NCBI GenBank assembly: GCA_947497945.1
Contig: CANMIP010000001.1
Location: 310,001-374,000 of the forward strand
Origin: an uncultured Tropicimonas sp.
Lineage (GTDB): Bacteria; Pseudomonadota; Alphaproteobacteria; Rhodobacterales; Rhodobacteraceae
Length of the DNA: 64,000 nucleotides
Direction: 5' to 3'
Shown here: positions 29,395-38,758 of the stretch, piece by piece
Layout of the letters: each line of letters starts with the position of its first letter
Numbering within the stretch: position 1 is the stretch's first letter
Translations under genes and position numbers: made by a program
The notes under the pieces: generated by a model
Told to the model about the DNA's origin: nothing
The model's input: only the letters and a program-made list of their open reading frames with translations
The model's database searches: none

Positions 29395-30213
29395 TCACGG
29401 AGCCGTGAAGCTGTCAGGGCGGGACTCCGGTTTCTCTGCCGCACCATCGGCCTGCTGGCGCACCAGGCGCTCGATCTCATCCAGCCGGGCCAGCACGTCG
29501 TCCCGATAGGCGCCGGTCTCCGCCACGTCTTCCTCGTGGTGCGCGTCCTGCATCGAGTTGACGATGAGGCCGACGAGCAGGTTCACCACGGCGAAGGTGG
29601 TCAGCAGGATGAAGGGCACGAAGAAGGCCCAGGCGCCGGGATGCTCGGTCATGATCGGGCGGACGATGCCCATGGACCAGCTCTCCAGCGTCATGATCTG
29701 AAAGAGCGAATAGAACGACTTTCCGAGCGAGCCGAACCAGTCCGGGAAGCTCTGGCCATAGAGCTTGGTCGCCATGACGGCGCCGATATAGAAGACGAGC
29801 GCCATCAGCAGGAAGACCGAGCCCATCCCCGGAAGCGCCGAAATGAAGCCTTCGACCACCCGCCGAAGGCGCGGCATGACCGAGATCACCCGCAGCACCC
29901 GCAGGATGCGGAGCGCCCGCAGGACGGAGAAGGCATGAGCCGATGGCACAAGCGCAATGCCGACAATTACAAAATCGAAGATATTCCAAGGGTTCCGGAA
30001 AAACCCGAAGCGATAGACGACGAGCTTGGCCAGGATCTCGATGACGAAGATCGTCAGGCAGAGCGTATCGAGCGCAATGATCACCCCGCCGGCCCGATTC
30101 ATGACCGCCGGATAGGTCTCGAGCCCGAGCAGGACAGCGTTGAACAGGATCACGCCAATGATGAAATTGCTGACGCCCGGGCGTTCCAGCCAGGCCTTCA
30201 AAGTCTCGCGCAT
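29395..30213 (-). CDS. Bacterial voltage-gated sodium channel (BacNav)
   Basis: A 272-residue single-domain six-helix channel. S4 carries regularly spaced Arg at positions 99, 102, 105 and 108 (RALRILRVLR), the voltage sensor. The pore has the exact selectivity filter TLESWSM (175-181) seen in NavMs/NavSp-type tetrameric sodium channels, followed by S6 (FILLTTFAVVNLLVGLIVNSM). The C-terminal tail (about 225-255, DDVLARLDEIERLVRQQ) reads as the coiled coil that assembles the tetramer. The TLESW filter argues against a potassium channel. Confidence 0.92.
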   Translation of the reverse strand: MRETLKAWLERPGVSNFIIGVILFNAVLLGLETYPAVMNRAGGVIIALDTLCLTIFVIEILAKLVVYRFGFFRNPWNIFDFVIVGIALVPSAHAFSVLRALRILRVLRVISVMPRLRRVVEGFISALPGMGSVFLLMALVFYIGAVMATKLYGQSFPDWFGSLGKSFYSLFQIMTLESWSMGIVRPIMTEHPGAWAFFVPFILLTTFAVVNLLVGLIVNSMQDAHHEEDVAETGAYRDDVLARLDEIERLVRQQADGAAEKPESRPDSFTAP

Positions 30214-30237
30214 ATCTCTCCCTCGCGCTCGTCGGTC

Positions 30238-31467
30238 TCAGGCGCCGATATGGCGACGCGTGAAGCAGGCTGCAAGCTCGACATGGGTGGACCAGCGGAA
30301 CTGGTCGACGAGCTGCACCCATTCGAGGCGGAAACCTGCCTGAACGAGCAGCGCCGCGTCGCGGGCGAAAGTCACCGGATTGCAGGAGACGGAGGCAACA
30401 CGATCAACGGCGGAGCGCGCGATCTCCGTGCATTGCGCCTGCGCGCCTGCGCGGGGCGGATCGATCACGATCGCATCGAATTTATCCAGCTCGTCCGGCA
30501 GCAGCGGCCTGCGATAGAGATCGCGGGTCTCGACGGTTACCCGCTTCAACCCGGTTGCGCGGCGCCATCCGGCTTCCAGCGCATGGGTCAGATCATCCAG
30601 CCCTTCGACCGCGTGGACCTCCGCCTGTCGCGCGAGCGGGAGCGCGAATGTCCCGCAACCGGCAAAGAGATCGACGATGCGCCCCGCATCCCCGACGATT
30701 TCCCGCACCGCATCGCGCAGGGCGGCCTCGCCATCCTCTGTTGCCTGCAGAAAGGCGCCCGGCGGTGGTTCGACAGCAAGGCCGTCGAAGCGAACCAGCG
30801 GCCTGGCACCTTGCGCGACCTGTTCGGAGCCCCAGCTCAACCTTGCCAGCCCATGCTCCCCGGCAATCGCACCCAGTGCCGTGCGCAGCGGAAGATCCAG
30901 CGGCTTTCCGCCATGGACGGCAATGTCGGGCCCCGCATCCGTCAGCGTCACTGTGAACCCCAGCTCGCCCTTGCGCGATCCGCCAGCGCGGATCATCGCG
31001 GCAAGGGCCGGATGCGTTGCCAGAAGCTCGGGCCGAAGGAGCTGGCAGTCGGGAACCTCGATCACGGTATCGGAGGCACGGGCGTGAAAGCCGATCAGCA
31101 CATCCTTTTTCGTCCGCCGCCCGGAGAAGACCGCGCGCCGCCGGCTCCGGGGCGGCGAGCTGTGCACCGGGCGAAGCTCGGTCTCCAGGCCATGCGCTTC
31201 GAGCGCCGAGCGGACGATCCCGAGCTTCCATTCGGCGACAAAGACATCCGAGGCGTGCTGAACAGCGCAGCCGCCGCAGCTCTTGTAATGCCGGCAGGGC
31301 GGAGAGACCCGGTGTTCCGAGGGTTCGAGGATCCGGGGCGCCGCGATCCGGCCGTCGACGATCTCGCCCTCGATCACTTCTCCCGGAAGGCAGCGCGCCG
31401 CGAAGACAGGCCCGGCGAGGATTCCGTCGCCTAGATGTCCCAGCCGTTCGACAACAAGACCGCTCAT
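30238..31467 (-). CDS. Class I SAM-dependent RNA m5U methyltransferase (TrmA/RlmD family)
   Basis: The 409-residue protein has an Fe-S cluster motif CRHYKSCGGC (C-X5-C-X2-C), a SAM-binding loop IVDLFAGCGTFALPLA and the catalytic-Cys segment VSCNPVTFARD, diagnostic of RumA/TrmA-type uridine-C5 methyltransferases. I cannot tell whether the target is 23S rRNA or tRNA. Its start overlaps the stop of the downstream-oriented ABC gene by 4 bases, so the three leftward genes (two ABC exporters, then this) are probably one operon. Confidence 0.88.
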   Translation of the reverse strand: MSGLVVERLGHLGDGILAGPVFAARCLPGEVIEGEIVDGRIAAPRILEPSEHRVSPPCRHYKSCGGCAVQHASDVFVAEWKLGIVRSALEAHGLETELRPVHSSPPRSRRRAVFSGRRTKKDVLIGFHARASDTVIEVPDCQLLRPELLATHPALAAMIRAGGSRKGELGFTVTLTDAGPDIAVHGGKPLDLPLRTALGAIAGEHGLARLSWGSEQVAQGARPLVRFDGLAVEPPPGAFLQATEDGEAALRDAVREIVGDAGRIVDLFAGCGTFALPLARQAEVHAVEGLDDLTHALEAGWRRATGLKRVTVETRDLYRRPLLPDELDKFDAIVIDPPRAGAQAQCTEIARSAVDRVASVSCNPVTFARDAALLVQAGFRLEWVQLVDQFRWSTHVELAACFTRRHIGA

Positions 31468-33296
31468 TCCGCCGCCTCCTCGATATTGAGAAACCCGCCC
31501 GATTGCCGCTTCCAGTACCGCGCATAGAGCCCGTCCATTGCAAGCAGTTGGGCATGGCTGCCTTCTTCGGCGATCCGACCCTCGTCGAGCACCACGATCC
31601 GATCCATCCGTGCGATGGTCGACAGCCGGTGGGCAATGGCAAGCACGGTCTTGCCCTCCATCACCCGATCCAGCGCGGCCTGGATCTGCGCCTCGACCTC
31701 GGAATCCAGCGCCGAGGTGGCCTCGTCCAGCACCAGGATTGGCGCATTCTTCAGGATCGCCCGCGCCAGCGCGATCCGCTGCCGCTGGCCGCCCGAAAGC
31801 CGCACGCCGCGCTCGCCGAGATGCGCGTCATAGCCTTCGCGTCCCTTGAAATCCTTCAATCCGATAATGAACTCATGCGCTTCTGCTCGGCGCGCGGCGG
31901 CGATCATCTCCGCATCCGTCGCCTCGGGACGACCGTATAGCAGGTTCTCCCGGGCCGAGCGGTTGAACATCTCGGTTTCCTGCGTGACCATTCCGATCTG
32001 CCGGCGCAGGCTGTCCTGGGTGATCGCGCTGATGTCCTGCCCGTCGATCCGCACGATGCCACGTTCGGGATCGTGCAGCCGCAACAGCAGGTTCACCAGC
32101 GTGGACTTGCCGGCACCGGATGCGCCGACCAGCCCGACCTTCTCGCCGGGATGCAGCGTCAGCGAGATCCCGTCGACACCGCCTGCGCCGCGCCCATAGG
32201 TGAAGCCGATATCATCGAAGACCACCTCGCCGCGCGAAAGCGGCAAGACAGCGGCGTCGGACGCGTCGGTCAGGGCATGCGGCACGGTCAGGGTCCGGAT
32301 GCCGTCCTCGACCTCGCCAATATTGGAATAGATCGTCATCAGCGTGAAAGAGACCCAGCCGGTCATCTGTGCGATGCGGATGGCGATGGCGCCGGCGGCG
32401 GCGATATCGCCGGGCGTGGCGACCCCCTGTCGCCAGAGCAGCAGCGTGCCGCCGATCAACAGCACCGGCAACATCCCGGCCAGCGTCATCAGCACGGTGC
32501 GAAAGATCGAGGCGAGCACGCCGAAATCGACCGCGGTGCTGCGGAAATCGTCCATGGCGCCGAGCGCGGCGCGGTCTTCGTGGCCCATATGGGCGAAGAG
32601 CTTGACCGTCTTGATATTGGTGATCGTGTCGACCACCTGTCCGGAGACATTGGCCCGCGCATTGGCCCGTGCCTTGGCGCGAATGCGGATGCGCGGCAGG
32701 AAATAGGAGATCAGCGCGATATAGCCGACCAGCCAGACCGACAGCGCCAGCGCCACGCGCCAGTCGATCGAGGTCAACAGCAGCGCTGAGCCCACCAGCG
32801 AGGCCAGCGCAAAGAAGACGACATTGATGATCTCGGAGACGACATCTGTGACCGCACGGGCGGTTTGCATCTGTTTCTGCGCGATCCTGCCGGCGAAGTC
32901 GTTGTCGAAGAAGGTCACCGACTGGCCCATTGTCCAGCGATGCAGGCGGGACAGGACCAGCGGGGTCACGTTCGGCTGCACGATCACGGCATTTGCCGCC
33001 GCCGAGGCGCCGAAGAAGAAAGGACGCAGCAGGACGAAGAAGGCCAAAGCGCCGATGAGAAGCGGCAGGTTAGAGGCGAAGAAATGCTCCGGTCCGGTTT
33101 CCAGCGCGGTATCGATGATGCGGCCGAGCAGCAGCGCGGAGATGACTTCGAGCGTGCCGACAATCGCCGAGAGCAGACCTGCGCCAAGCAGAACGGGCAC
33201 GGAGCCTTTCAGGCACCATTGCAGGAAGGCCATCAGGCGGCGCGGCGGCGGCCCTTCGGCGGATTGAAAGGCAGGGATCAGGTCGGAAAGAGTCAT
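31464..33296 (-). CDS. ABC exporter subunit (TMD-NBD), second of pair
   Basis: A 610-residue half-transporter: membrane domain (about 25-330, six helices) fused to an ATPase (about 350-600) with Walker A GASGAGKSTLVN, signature LSGGQRQRIALARAIL and Walker B ILVLDEATSALDSE. It overlaps the preceding ABC gene by 4 bases. The two are similar in length and sequence and probably form a heterodimer. The export substrate cannot be inferred; both ATPases look catalytically complete. Confidence 0.9.
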   Translation of the reverse strand: MTLSDLIPAFQSAEGPPPRRLMAFLQWCLKGSVPVLLGAGLLSAIVGTLEVISALLLGRIIDTALETGPEHFFASNLPLLIGALAFFVLLRPFFFGASAAANAVIVQPNVTPLVLSRLHRWTMGQSVTFFDNDFAGRIAQKQMQTARAVTDVVSEIINVVFFALASLVGSALLLTSIDWRVALALSVWLVGYIALISYFLPRIRIRAKARANARANVSGQVVDTITNIKTVKLFAHMGHEDRAALGAMDDFRSTAVDFGVLASIFRTVLMTLAGMLPVLLIGGTLLLWRQGVATPGDIAAAGAIAIRIAQMTGWVSFTLMTIYSNIGEVEDGIRTLTVPHALTDASDAAVLPLSRGEVVFDDIGFTYGRGAGGVDGISLTLHPGEKVGLVGASGAGKSTLVNLLLRLHDPERGIVRIDGQDISAITQDSLRRQIGMVTQETEMFNRSARENLLYGRPEATDAEMIAAARRAEAHEFIIGLKDFKGREGYDAHLGERGVRLSGGQRQRIALARAILKNAPILVLDEATSALDSEVEAQIQAALDRVMEGKTVLAIAHRLSTIARMDRIVVLDEGRIAEEGSHAQLLAMDGLYARYWKRQSGGFLNIEEAAE

Positions 33297-35146
33297 TCTG
33301 CTGCCTCGCCGCTTGGATCGAGCCCGATGAACCCGCCCGATTGCCGCTCCCAGAACCGCGCATAGAGCCCGCCGACGGCAAGCAGCTCCGCATGCGTCCC
33401 CTGTTCGGCGATATGACCGTTATCGAGCACGAGGATCCGGTCCATTCGGGCGATGGTCGAGAGCCGGTGTGCGATGGCGATCACCGTCTTGCCCTCCATC
33501 ACGCCATAGAGCGTGTCCTGGATAGCCGCCTCGATCTCGCTGTCGAGCGCAGAGGTTGCCTCGTCGAGCAGGAGAATCGGCGCGTCCTTGAGGATGACCC
33601 GGGCCAGCGCAATCCGCTGTCGTTGCCCGCCGGAAAGTTTCACACCACGTTCACCGACCTTGGCGCCATAGCCGGAATGCCCCTCCTGGTCGGTCAGTTC
33701 CTCGATGAACTCATGCGCGGCGGCGCGAGTTGCGGCGGCGATCATCTCCGCCTCAGTCGCATCGGGTCGGCCATAGAGGATATTCTCGGCAATCGAACGG
33801 TGCAGCAAAGCAGAATCCTGCTGGACCATGCCGATATGGCTGCGCAGGCTGTCCTGTGTGACGGCGGTCACATCCTGCCCATCGATCTCTATTCGCCCGG
33901 CTTCGGGATCGTAGAACCGCAGCAGCAGTTTTACGAGGGTCGACTTGCCCGCCCCGGAGCGCCCGATCAGCCCGATCTTCTCGCCCGGTGCGATGTCCAG
34001 CGTCAGCCGGTCCAGCCCGCCGGCGCCGCGCCCGTAATGGTGGCTGACGGAGTCGAAGGTGATCCGCCCCTCGGTCAATGCGAGCGCCGGCGCGTTTGGC
34101 GCATCGGTCAGCTCGATGGGCTGGGCAATGGTCTCCATCCCCTCTGCCACAACCCCGAGATTTCGGAAGAAGGAGGAGACGGCCCACATGATCCAGCCCG
34201 TCATGGCGTTGAGCCGAAGCGTCAACGCGGTGGCTGCGGCGACCACGCCGACCGTGGCCGAGCCCTGCATCCAGAGCGCCACGCACCAGCCGACAACGCC
34301 GACGATCAGCCAGCCATTGATGATGGTCAACGAGATATCCATCACCGTGTAGATCCGCATCTCCTTCTGGAAGGTCTTGCGGGTGTTTTCGATCGCCTCC
34401 CGGGCATAATCCAGCTCGCGGTCATGATGTGCGAACATCTTGACGGAATGGATATTGCTGTAGGCGTCGACGACGCGCCCGGTGACCTCGCTGCGTGCAT
34501 CCGAGGCGGCCTTGGAGGCTGGGCCGACACGCTTGATTGTCCAGCGCAACAGCAGCGCATAGCCAGCGAACCAGATCATCAGTGGCAGGGTCAGCCGCGC
34601 ATCGGCTTGCGCCAGCAGAACGGCGGCGCCGGCGAGATAGGCGAGCGCGAAGGTCAGCGCGTCGAAGACCTGGAAGATTGCTTCACCGGCGGCGGGCGGG
34701 GTCTGCATGATCCGATTGGCGATCCGTCCGGCGAAATCGTTCTCGAACCAGCCGACCGACTGCCGCAACACGTGCCGATGCGAGCGCCAGCGGATCAGGG
34801 TGCCGAAATTCGGCATGATCCCGTTATTGAGCACTAGCACGTCCAGCGCCTGCAACAGCGGGCGCAACAGGAGGATGAAGACCGCGATGCCGATCAGCTC
34901 CCAGCGATGCGCCGTCCAGACGTCCGAGGGGGACGTGCTGGAAAGGATGTCAACCACGCGGCCCATATAGTGGATCAACCCGATCTCGACCGCAGCCACA
35001 ACGACGGACAGCAGAGCAGCCACCACAAACACCCGCTTGAACGGTTGCGAATAGGCCCAGAGGAACGGCCACAGCCGGCTTGGCGGAGTGTCGGTCTCCT
35101 CATACGGCGTATAAGGATCGACAAGTTTTTCGAAACGTCGGAACAC
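33293..35146 (-). CDS. ABC exporter subunit (TMD-NBD), first of pair
   Basis: A 617-residue half-transporter: membrane domain with about six helices (residues 35-330), then an ATPase with Walker A GRSGAGKSTLVKLLL, signature LSGGQRQRIALARVIL and Walker B ILLLDEATSALDSE. It is translated just before, and coupled to, the paralogous gene at 31464-33296. It is of the MsbA/lipid-multidrug type, but the substrate is unknown. No gene or terminator was recognised in 35147-35368 upstream. Confidence 0.9.
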   Translation of the reverse strand: MFRRFEKLVDPYTPYEETDTPPSRLWPFLWAYSQPFKRVFVVAALLSVVVAAVEIGLIHYMGRVVDILSSTSPSDVWTAHRWELIGIAVFILLLRPLLQALDVLVLNNGIMPNFGTLIRWRSHRHVLRQSVGWFENDFAGRIANRIMQTPPAAGEAIFQVFDALTFALAYLAGAAVLLAQADARLTLPLMIWFAGYALLLRWTIKRVGPASKAASDARSEVTGRVVDAYSNIHSVKMFAHHDRELDYAREAIENTRKTFQKEMRIYTVMDISLTIINGWLIVGVVGWCVALWMQGSATVGVVAAATALTLRLNAMTGWIMWAVSSFFRNLGVVAEGMETIAQPIELTDAPNAPALALTEGRITFDSVSHHYGRGAGGLDRLTLDIAPGEKIGLIGRSGAGKSTLVKLLLRFYDPEAGRIEIDGQDVTAVTQDSLRSHIGMVQQDSALLHRSIAENILYGRPDATEAEMIAAATRAAAHEFIEELTDQEGHSGYGAKVGERGVKLSGGQRQRIALARVILKDAPILLLDEATSALDSEIEAAIQDTLYGVMEGKTVIAIAHRLSTIARMDRILVLDNGHIAEQGTHAELLAVGGLYARFWERQSGGFIGLDPSGEAAE

Positions 35147-35368
35147 GGGGATCTGCCTTTGGCAATCGGGGGGGCCAGAGATAGCCCGATCCTGTTACAG
35201 GATTTCCGGTGTCTGGGAAAGCGGCCTCACTCCGGGAAAAGGTGTTGCTCGCAGGCGGCGACGACCGCTGCTATCCAGACATTGAGTGTTCCTGGCCGGT
35301 GTTCGGTCGGGGGAAGAAGGGTTCGATTGTGGACGGCGCTAACACGGGGAGGAAGGCAGGAAGGGTCT

Positions 35369-36523
35369 TCACCGGCCCGCAAGCAGGGCTTCCCGATCAA
35401 GGCTGAATCCGGAGTCGATCCAGAGCCGTTCCAGGCGCTTCATTGCCGTTCCGATTTCCGATCCACGCAAGGCCGGCATCAGATCCTGCGCCTTGACGGG
35501 AAACACCGCGTCAGCCCCGCGTGCAGCGGCCTCCAGGGCGTGCGGCGGTACGGCGACACCCATCAGCGCATCCTGCAAAATGACCGCGGCGGTTCCGTCC
35601 GCCTGGCCAAGCCGATAGCCCAACTCACCGGCCGACTGGCCGGACCTTGCGGCTTCGGACACCGTTTGCAACCGGCGCGCATCACGCCGGCTCAGGCGAA
35701 GGCGTCGGGAGACATCTTCCCCGCCGAGCGCGGCAAGACGCAGGATGGCGTCCGGCGCGCGACCGAGCTGCTCCTCCAGATGCACGAGGATCGGCAGGGC
35801 GGTGACGTCTGCCCCGGGCAGGATCGTGTCCAGAACGCCCGTTGTCTGCATGACCGACACGGCCTGGCTTGGCTGCGGTGCCGAGAGCAGCTTGCGCATC
35901 TCCGCTCCGACCCGTTCGGCCGAAATCCGCGCCAACCCGTCCAGATGTGTCGCGCACGCCGCCAGCGCGTCCGGGTCCATCCCGTTCTCGGGATCGGCAT
36001 ACCACGCAGAGAAGCGGAAGAAGCGCAGGATCCGGAGGTAGTCTTCCCGTACCCGGTTCTTCGCCTGGCCGACGAAGCGCAGCCGCCGGGCCCACAAGTC
36101 AGGCAGGCCGTCCAGCGGGTCGACGATCTCGCCCCGGCAGTCGCAATAGATGGCGTTCATGGTGAAGTCGCGTCGCCGTGCATCGTCCCGGACATCCGTC
36201 GCGAAACGGACAACGGCACGGCGCCCATCCGTGGCGACATCCAGCCGGAAGGTCGTGATCTCGAAAACCTCGTCGTCGATGACAGCCGTGACCGTCCCGT
36301 GATCGATCCCCGTCGGGATGACCTTCAGCCCGGCATCCTGCATGAGCGCGATGACCGTTTGCGGCGTCGCGTCGGTCGACAGGTCGTGATCACTGACAGG
36401 ATATTTCAGCAACGTGTTGCGCACGCACCCGCCGACAAAGAGCGCCCGGTGGCCCGCCGCTTCCAGCAACGCACAGACATGCTGCACTTCAGGTGCGTCG
36501 AGCCACGGCGCCGAGATCTTCAT
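35369..36523 (-). CDS. CCA tRNA nucleotidyltransferase / poly(A) polymerase family
   Basis: Class II nucleotidyltransferase of 384 residues with the catalytic core ALFVGGCVRNTLL, SDHDLSTDATPQ and the flanking DGRRAVVRFATDVRDDARRRDFTMNAIYCD (motifs A-C), followed by the RNA-binding helical region. The role is CCA addition or repair at tRNA 3' ends; a poly(A)-polymerase role cannot be excluded. ATG 36523 fits the family; it overlaps the stop of the upstream Nudix gene by 4 bases. Confidence 0.88.
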   Translation of the reverse strand: MKISAPWLDAPEVQHVCALLEAAGHRALFVGGCVRNTLLKYPVSDHDLSTDATPQTVIALMQDAGLKVIPTGIDHGTVTAVIDDEVFEITTFRLDVATDGRRAVVRFATDVRDDARRRDFTMNAIYCDCRGEIVDPLDGLPDLWARRLRFVGQAKNRVREDYLRILRFFRFSAWYADPENGMDPDALAACATHLDGLARISAERVGAEMRKLLSAPQPSQAVSVMQTTGVLDTILPGADVTALPILVHLEEQLGRAPDAILRLAALGGEDVSRRLRLSRRDARRLQTVSEAARSGQSAGELGYRLGQADGTAAVILQDALMGVAVPPHALEAAARGADAVFPVKAQDLMPALRGSEIGTAMKRLERLWIDSGFSLDREALLAGR

Positions 36524-37125
36524 TTCGGCATCCGGTCGGCCAGAGATCGTAGCATCCGCGCTGTAGCGCCCCAGATATAGTAGGGGCCATGCGGCACCGT
36601 GTAGAAGCTGCGCCAGGTACCGCGCCAACGCCGACGCTCGATCGAGAAGCGGGACGGGTTGGTGACCAGTTCCAGCGGGACCGTGAAGACTTCCTGAACC
36701 TCGCCGGGTTCGGGCACCGGTTCGAACGCGTCGTGCAGCAGGCCGACAACCGGGGTCACGTCGAATCCCGTCACGGTCTCGTGGCTTGGCAATGTCCCGA
36801 GGATCTCGACGGTCGCCGGCGGCAATCCGATCTCCTCCTGCGCCTCGCGCAGGGCCGTGGCTTCCAGGCCGGAATCTCCCTCATCCAGTTTGCCACCCGG
36901 AAAGGCGACCTGCCCGGGATGGTGCTTGAGCCGCGATGAGCGCTTTGTCAGGTAGAGTCGCACGCCGTGCGGCTCCAGCGAGATCGGGAGCAACACCGCT
37001 GCCGCCCGAAGCTTGCGGTTCGGCGGCAGTTCGACATCGGTGTTGAGATCATAGTCCGAGGACGGGTTGCCCGGCGCCGTTATTGCGCCGCACAACTGTT
37101 CCCGGAGTGCGTCACGACCGGTCAC
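36520..37125 (-). CDS. Nudix hydrolase, CoA pyrophosphatase type
   Basis: The Nudix box GGKLDEGDSGLEATALREAQEEIGL is intact, and just before it YLTKRSSRLKHHPGQVAFPGG is the CoA-pyrophosphatase motif (NudL/YeaB type), implying hydrolysis of CoA or acyl-CoA to 4'-phosphopantetheine and 3',5'-ADP. I chose GTG 37125 (preceded by GAGGTGCAG, 201 residues), which overlaps the hslO stop by 14 bases; ATG 37173 would lie well inside hslO. Cotranscribed with hslO and the CCA gene. Confidence 0.85.
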   Translation of the reverse strand: MTGRDALREQLCGAITAPGNPSSDYDLNTDVELPPNRKLRAAAVLLPISLEPHGVRLYLTKRSSRLKHHPGQVAFPGGKLDEGDSGLEATALREAQEEIGLPPATVEILGTLPSHETVTGFDVTPVVGLLHDAFEPVPEPGEVQEVFTVPLELVTNPSRFSIERRRWRGTWRSFYTVPHGPYYIWGATARMLRSLADRMPK

Positions 37126-38107
37126 CCTGCACCTCCTCGGCTTCGAAGCCGAGCGTCTTGGGATCGAACACATAATGCGCGCCGCAGAACTGGCAGTCGG
37201 CTGTCACCGTACCCTCCTCGGTTGTCATATGGCCGATATCGCGCGCCGAATAGATCGAGAGCGACTGGCGCACCTTGTCGTCGGAACAGGTGCAGCCGAA
37301 CTCGACGGGCTGCGTGTCAAAGACCCGGGGACCTTCCTCGTTGAAAAGCCGGACCAGAAGTTCGGTCGGCTGGACCGAGGGCCCGACCAGTTCGAGCTCT
37401 TCAACCGTATCAAGCAGGATATTGGCGCGATCCCAGTTCTCCCCCTCCTCACCTTCGAGGATGTCGGCGGCAGTGAGCAGGCGCGGCTCGCTTTCGGTGG
37501 TCTCCGCGGCAATTGCGGCCGATGCTTTCGGCATGGCCTGCAGCATGATCCCGCCAGCCCGCCAGCCGGAATGATCCTGGCCGGTCGAGTGCCCGAAGCT
37601 CAGCGCGAACCTGGACGGAAGCTGCTCGGATTGCGCGAAATAGGTCTCCGCGCAACGCGCAAGGCTGCCTCCGGCAATCGGTGTGATCCCCTGGTAGGGA
37701 GCATTGCCACTGCCCTGGTCGATCAGAATGGCGAAATAGCCCTTGCCGATCAGCTTGAACGGGTCGCCGTCGAGCGGCCGGTTGTCATCGAAGCTGGCAT
37801 AGGCGCGGATGCGCGCGGGCGTCCCGTCCTCGCCGGGCGCATAATAGTCGGTTGCGATCAGGCGTGCCGGCCCGTCGCCACGAATCTGCAGCGAGAGTTT
37901 CCAGCGCAGCTTGATCGTCTGGCCGATCAGAGCGGTCAGCAGGGTCATCTCCGCTACGAGCGCCTCGATGGCGGGGGGGTAGTCATGTTGTTCCAGCACG
38001 CGATCCAGCACGCCGTCGAGGCGGGCGATCCGGCCGCGAATGTCGGAACGGTCGAGTTGGAAGGGCAGGACGGTGTCGTCCCACGCGATTCTGGAGCCGA
38101 TGGTCAT
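37112..38107 (-). CDS. hslO: Redox-regulated chaperone Hsp33
   Basis: A cytosolic holdase activated by oxidation. The 331-residue protein has the C-terminal zinc-binding switch with GCTCSDD and, about 30 residues later, CQFCGAHYVF, i.e. the four conserved Cys. Motifs SFGHSTGQDHSGWRAGGIMLQAMP match the family core. ATG 38107 follows AAGGAA; an in-frame ATG at 38185 is unlikely because the divergent Nudix gene starts at 38184. Confidence 0.93.
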   Translation of the reverse strand: MTIGSRIAWDDTVLPFQLDRSDIRGRIARLDGVLDRVLEQHDYPPAIEALVAEMTLLTALIGQTIKLRWKLSLQIRGDGPARLIATDYYAPGEDGTPARIRAYASFDDNRPLDGDPFKLIGKGYFAILIDQGSGNAPYQGITPIAGGSLARCAETYFAQSEQLPSRFALSFGHSTGQDHSGWRAGGIMLQAMPKASAAIAAETTESEPRLLTAADILEGEEGENWDRANILLDTVEELELVGPSVQPTELLVRLFNEEGPRVFDTQPVEFGCTCSDDKVRQSLSIYSARDIGHMTTEEGTVTADCQFCGAHYVFDPKTLGFEAEEVQGDRS

Positions 38108-38183
38108 GGGGTTTCCTTGCAGGCCTGTCGCTGGCATATCGCAGCCATGTAGGCGCGGCAATCCGTGGTTAAAAGGGGCAGGC

Positions 38184-38618
38184 ATGATCCGACGCTTTGG
38201 AGAGCGATTTGTTGAGGGCCGAAACTATCGCCTGAGGCCGGGAGTCTACGCGGTTCTGCAGCAACGGGGGCTGGTCTTGCTGACCCATCAGGCGACGCCC
38301 AAACCGGAGTTGCAGCTTCCCGGCGGCGGGATAGATCCCGGGGAGCAACCCATTGCGGCGCTGCACAGGGAAGTTCTTGAGGAAACCGGTTGGACAATCC
38401 GCGTGAACCGCCGCCTGGGAGCCTTCCGCCGGTACACTTACATGCCCGATTACGAACTCTGGGCGGAGAAGCTCTGCACCGTCTATCTTGGCACGCCGGT
38501 TCTTCGCAGGTCCGCGCCAACCGAGCCGGGGCATATGGCTGTGTGGCTTCCGAGTGCTGAAGCGGGGGAAGTGCTTGGAAATGCAGGCGATCGGCATTTC
38601 CTACAGTCCTGGATCTGA
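38184..38618 (+). CDS. Nudix hydrolase
   Basis: A 144-residue protein that is little more than a Nudix domain, with the box GGGIDPGEQPIAALHREVLEETGW (all key Glu present). The substrate cannot be predicted; it is not the CoA type seen at 36520-37125. ATG 38184 follows AAAAGGGG. It is divergent from hslO with 76 bases between. Confidence 0.85.
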   Translation: MIRRFGERFVEGRNYRLRPGVYAVLQQRGLVLLTHQATPKPELQLPGGGIDPGEQPIAALHREVLEETGWTIRVNRRLGAFRRYTYMPDYELWAEKLCTVYLGTPVLRRSAPTEPGHMAVWLPSAEAGEVLGNAGDRHFLQSWI

Positions 38619-38758
38619 AACGGGATCTGGCCCAAATCTTCTCCCGTGTCGTCTTCCGGCGTGTTTCGGGTGTTTGAGCCGGCAACCAACGGCATTCGCT
38701 TCGGTGCCACACTCGAAACAAGAAGCACGACAGAATAACGGAGCCAGGATCCCCTGGT

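Noticed and set aside
29380-31434. Long rightward open frame (684 codons) across the sodium channel and RNA methyltransferase genes
   Set aside because: It is antisense to two genes with clear motifs, has no recognisable domain, and reflects the scarcity of stop codons in GC-rich antisense frames.
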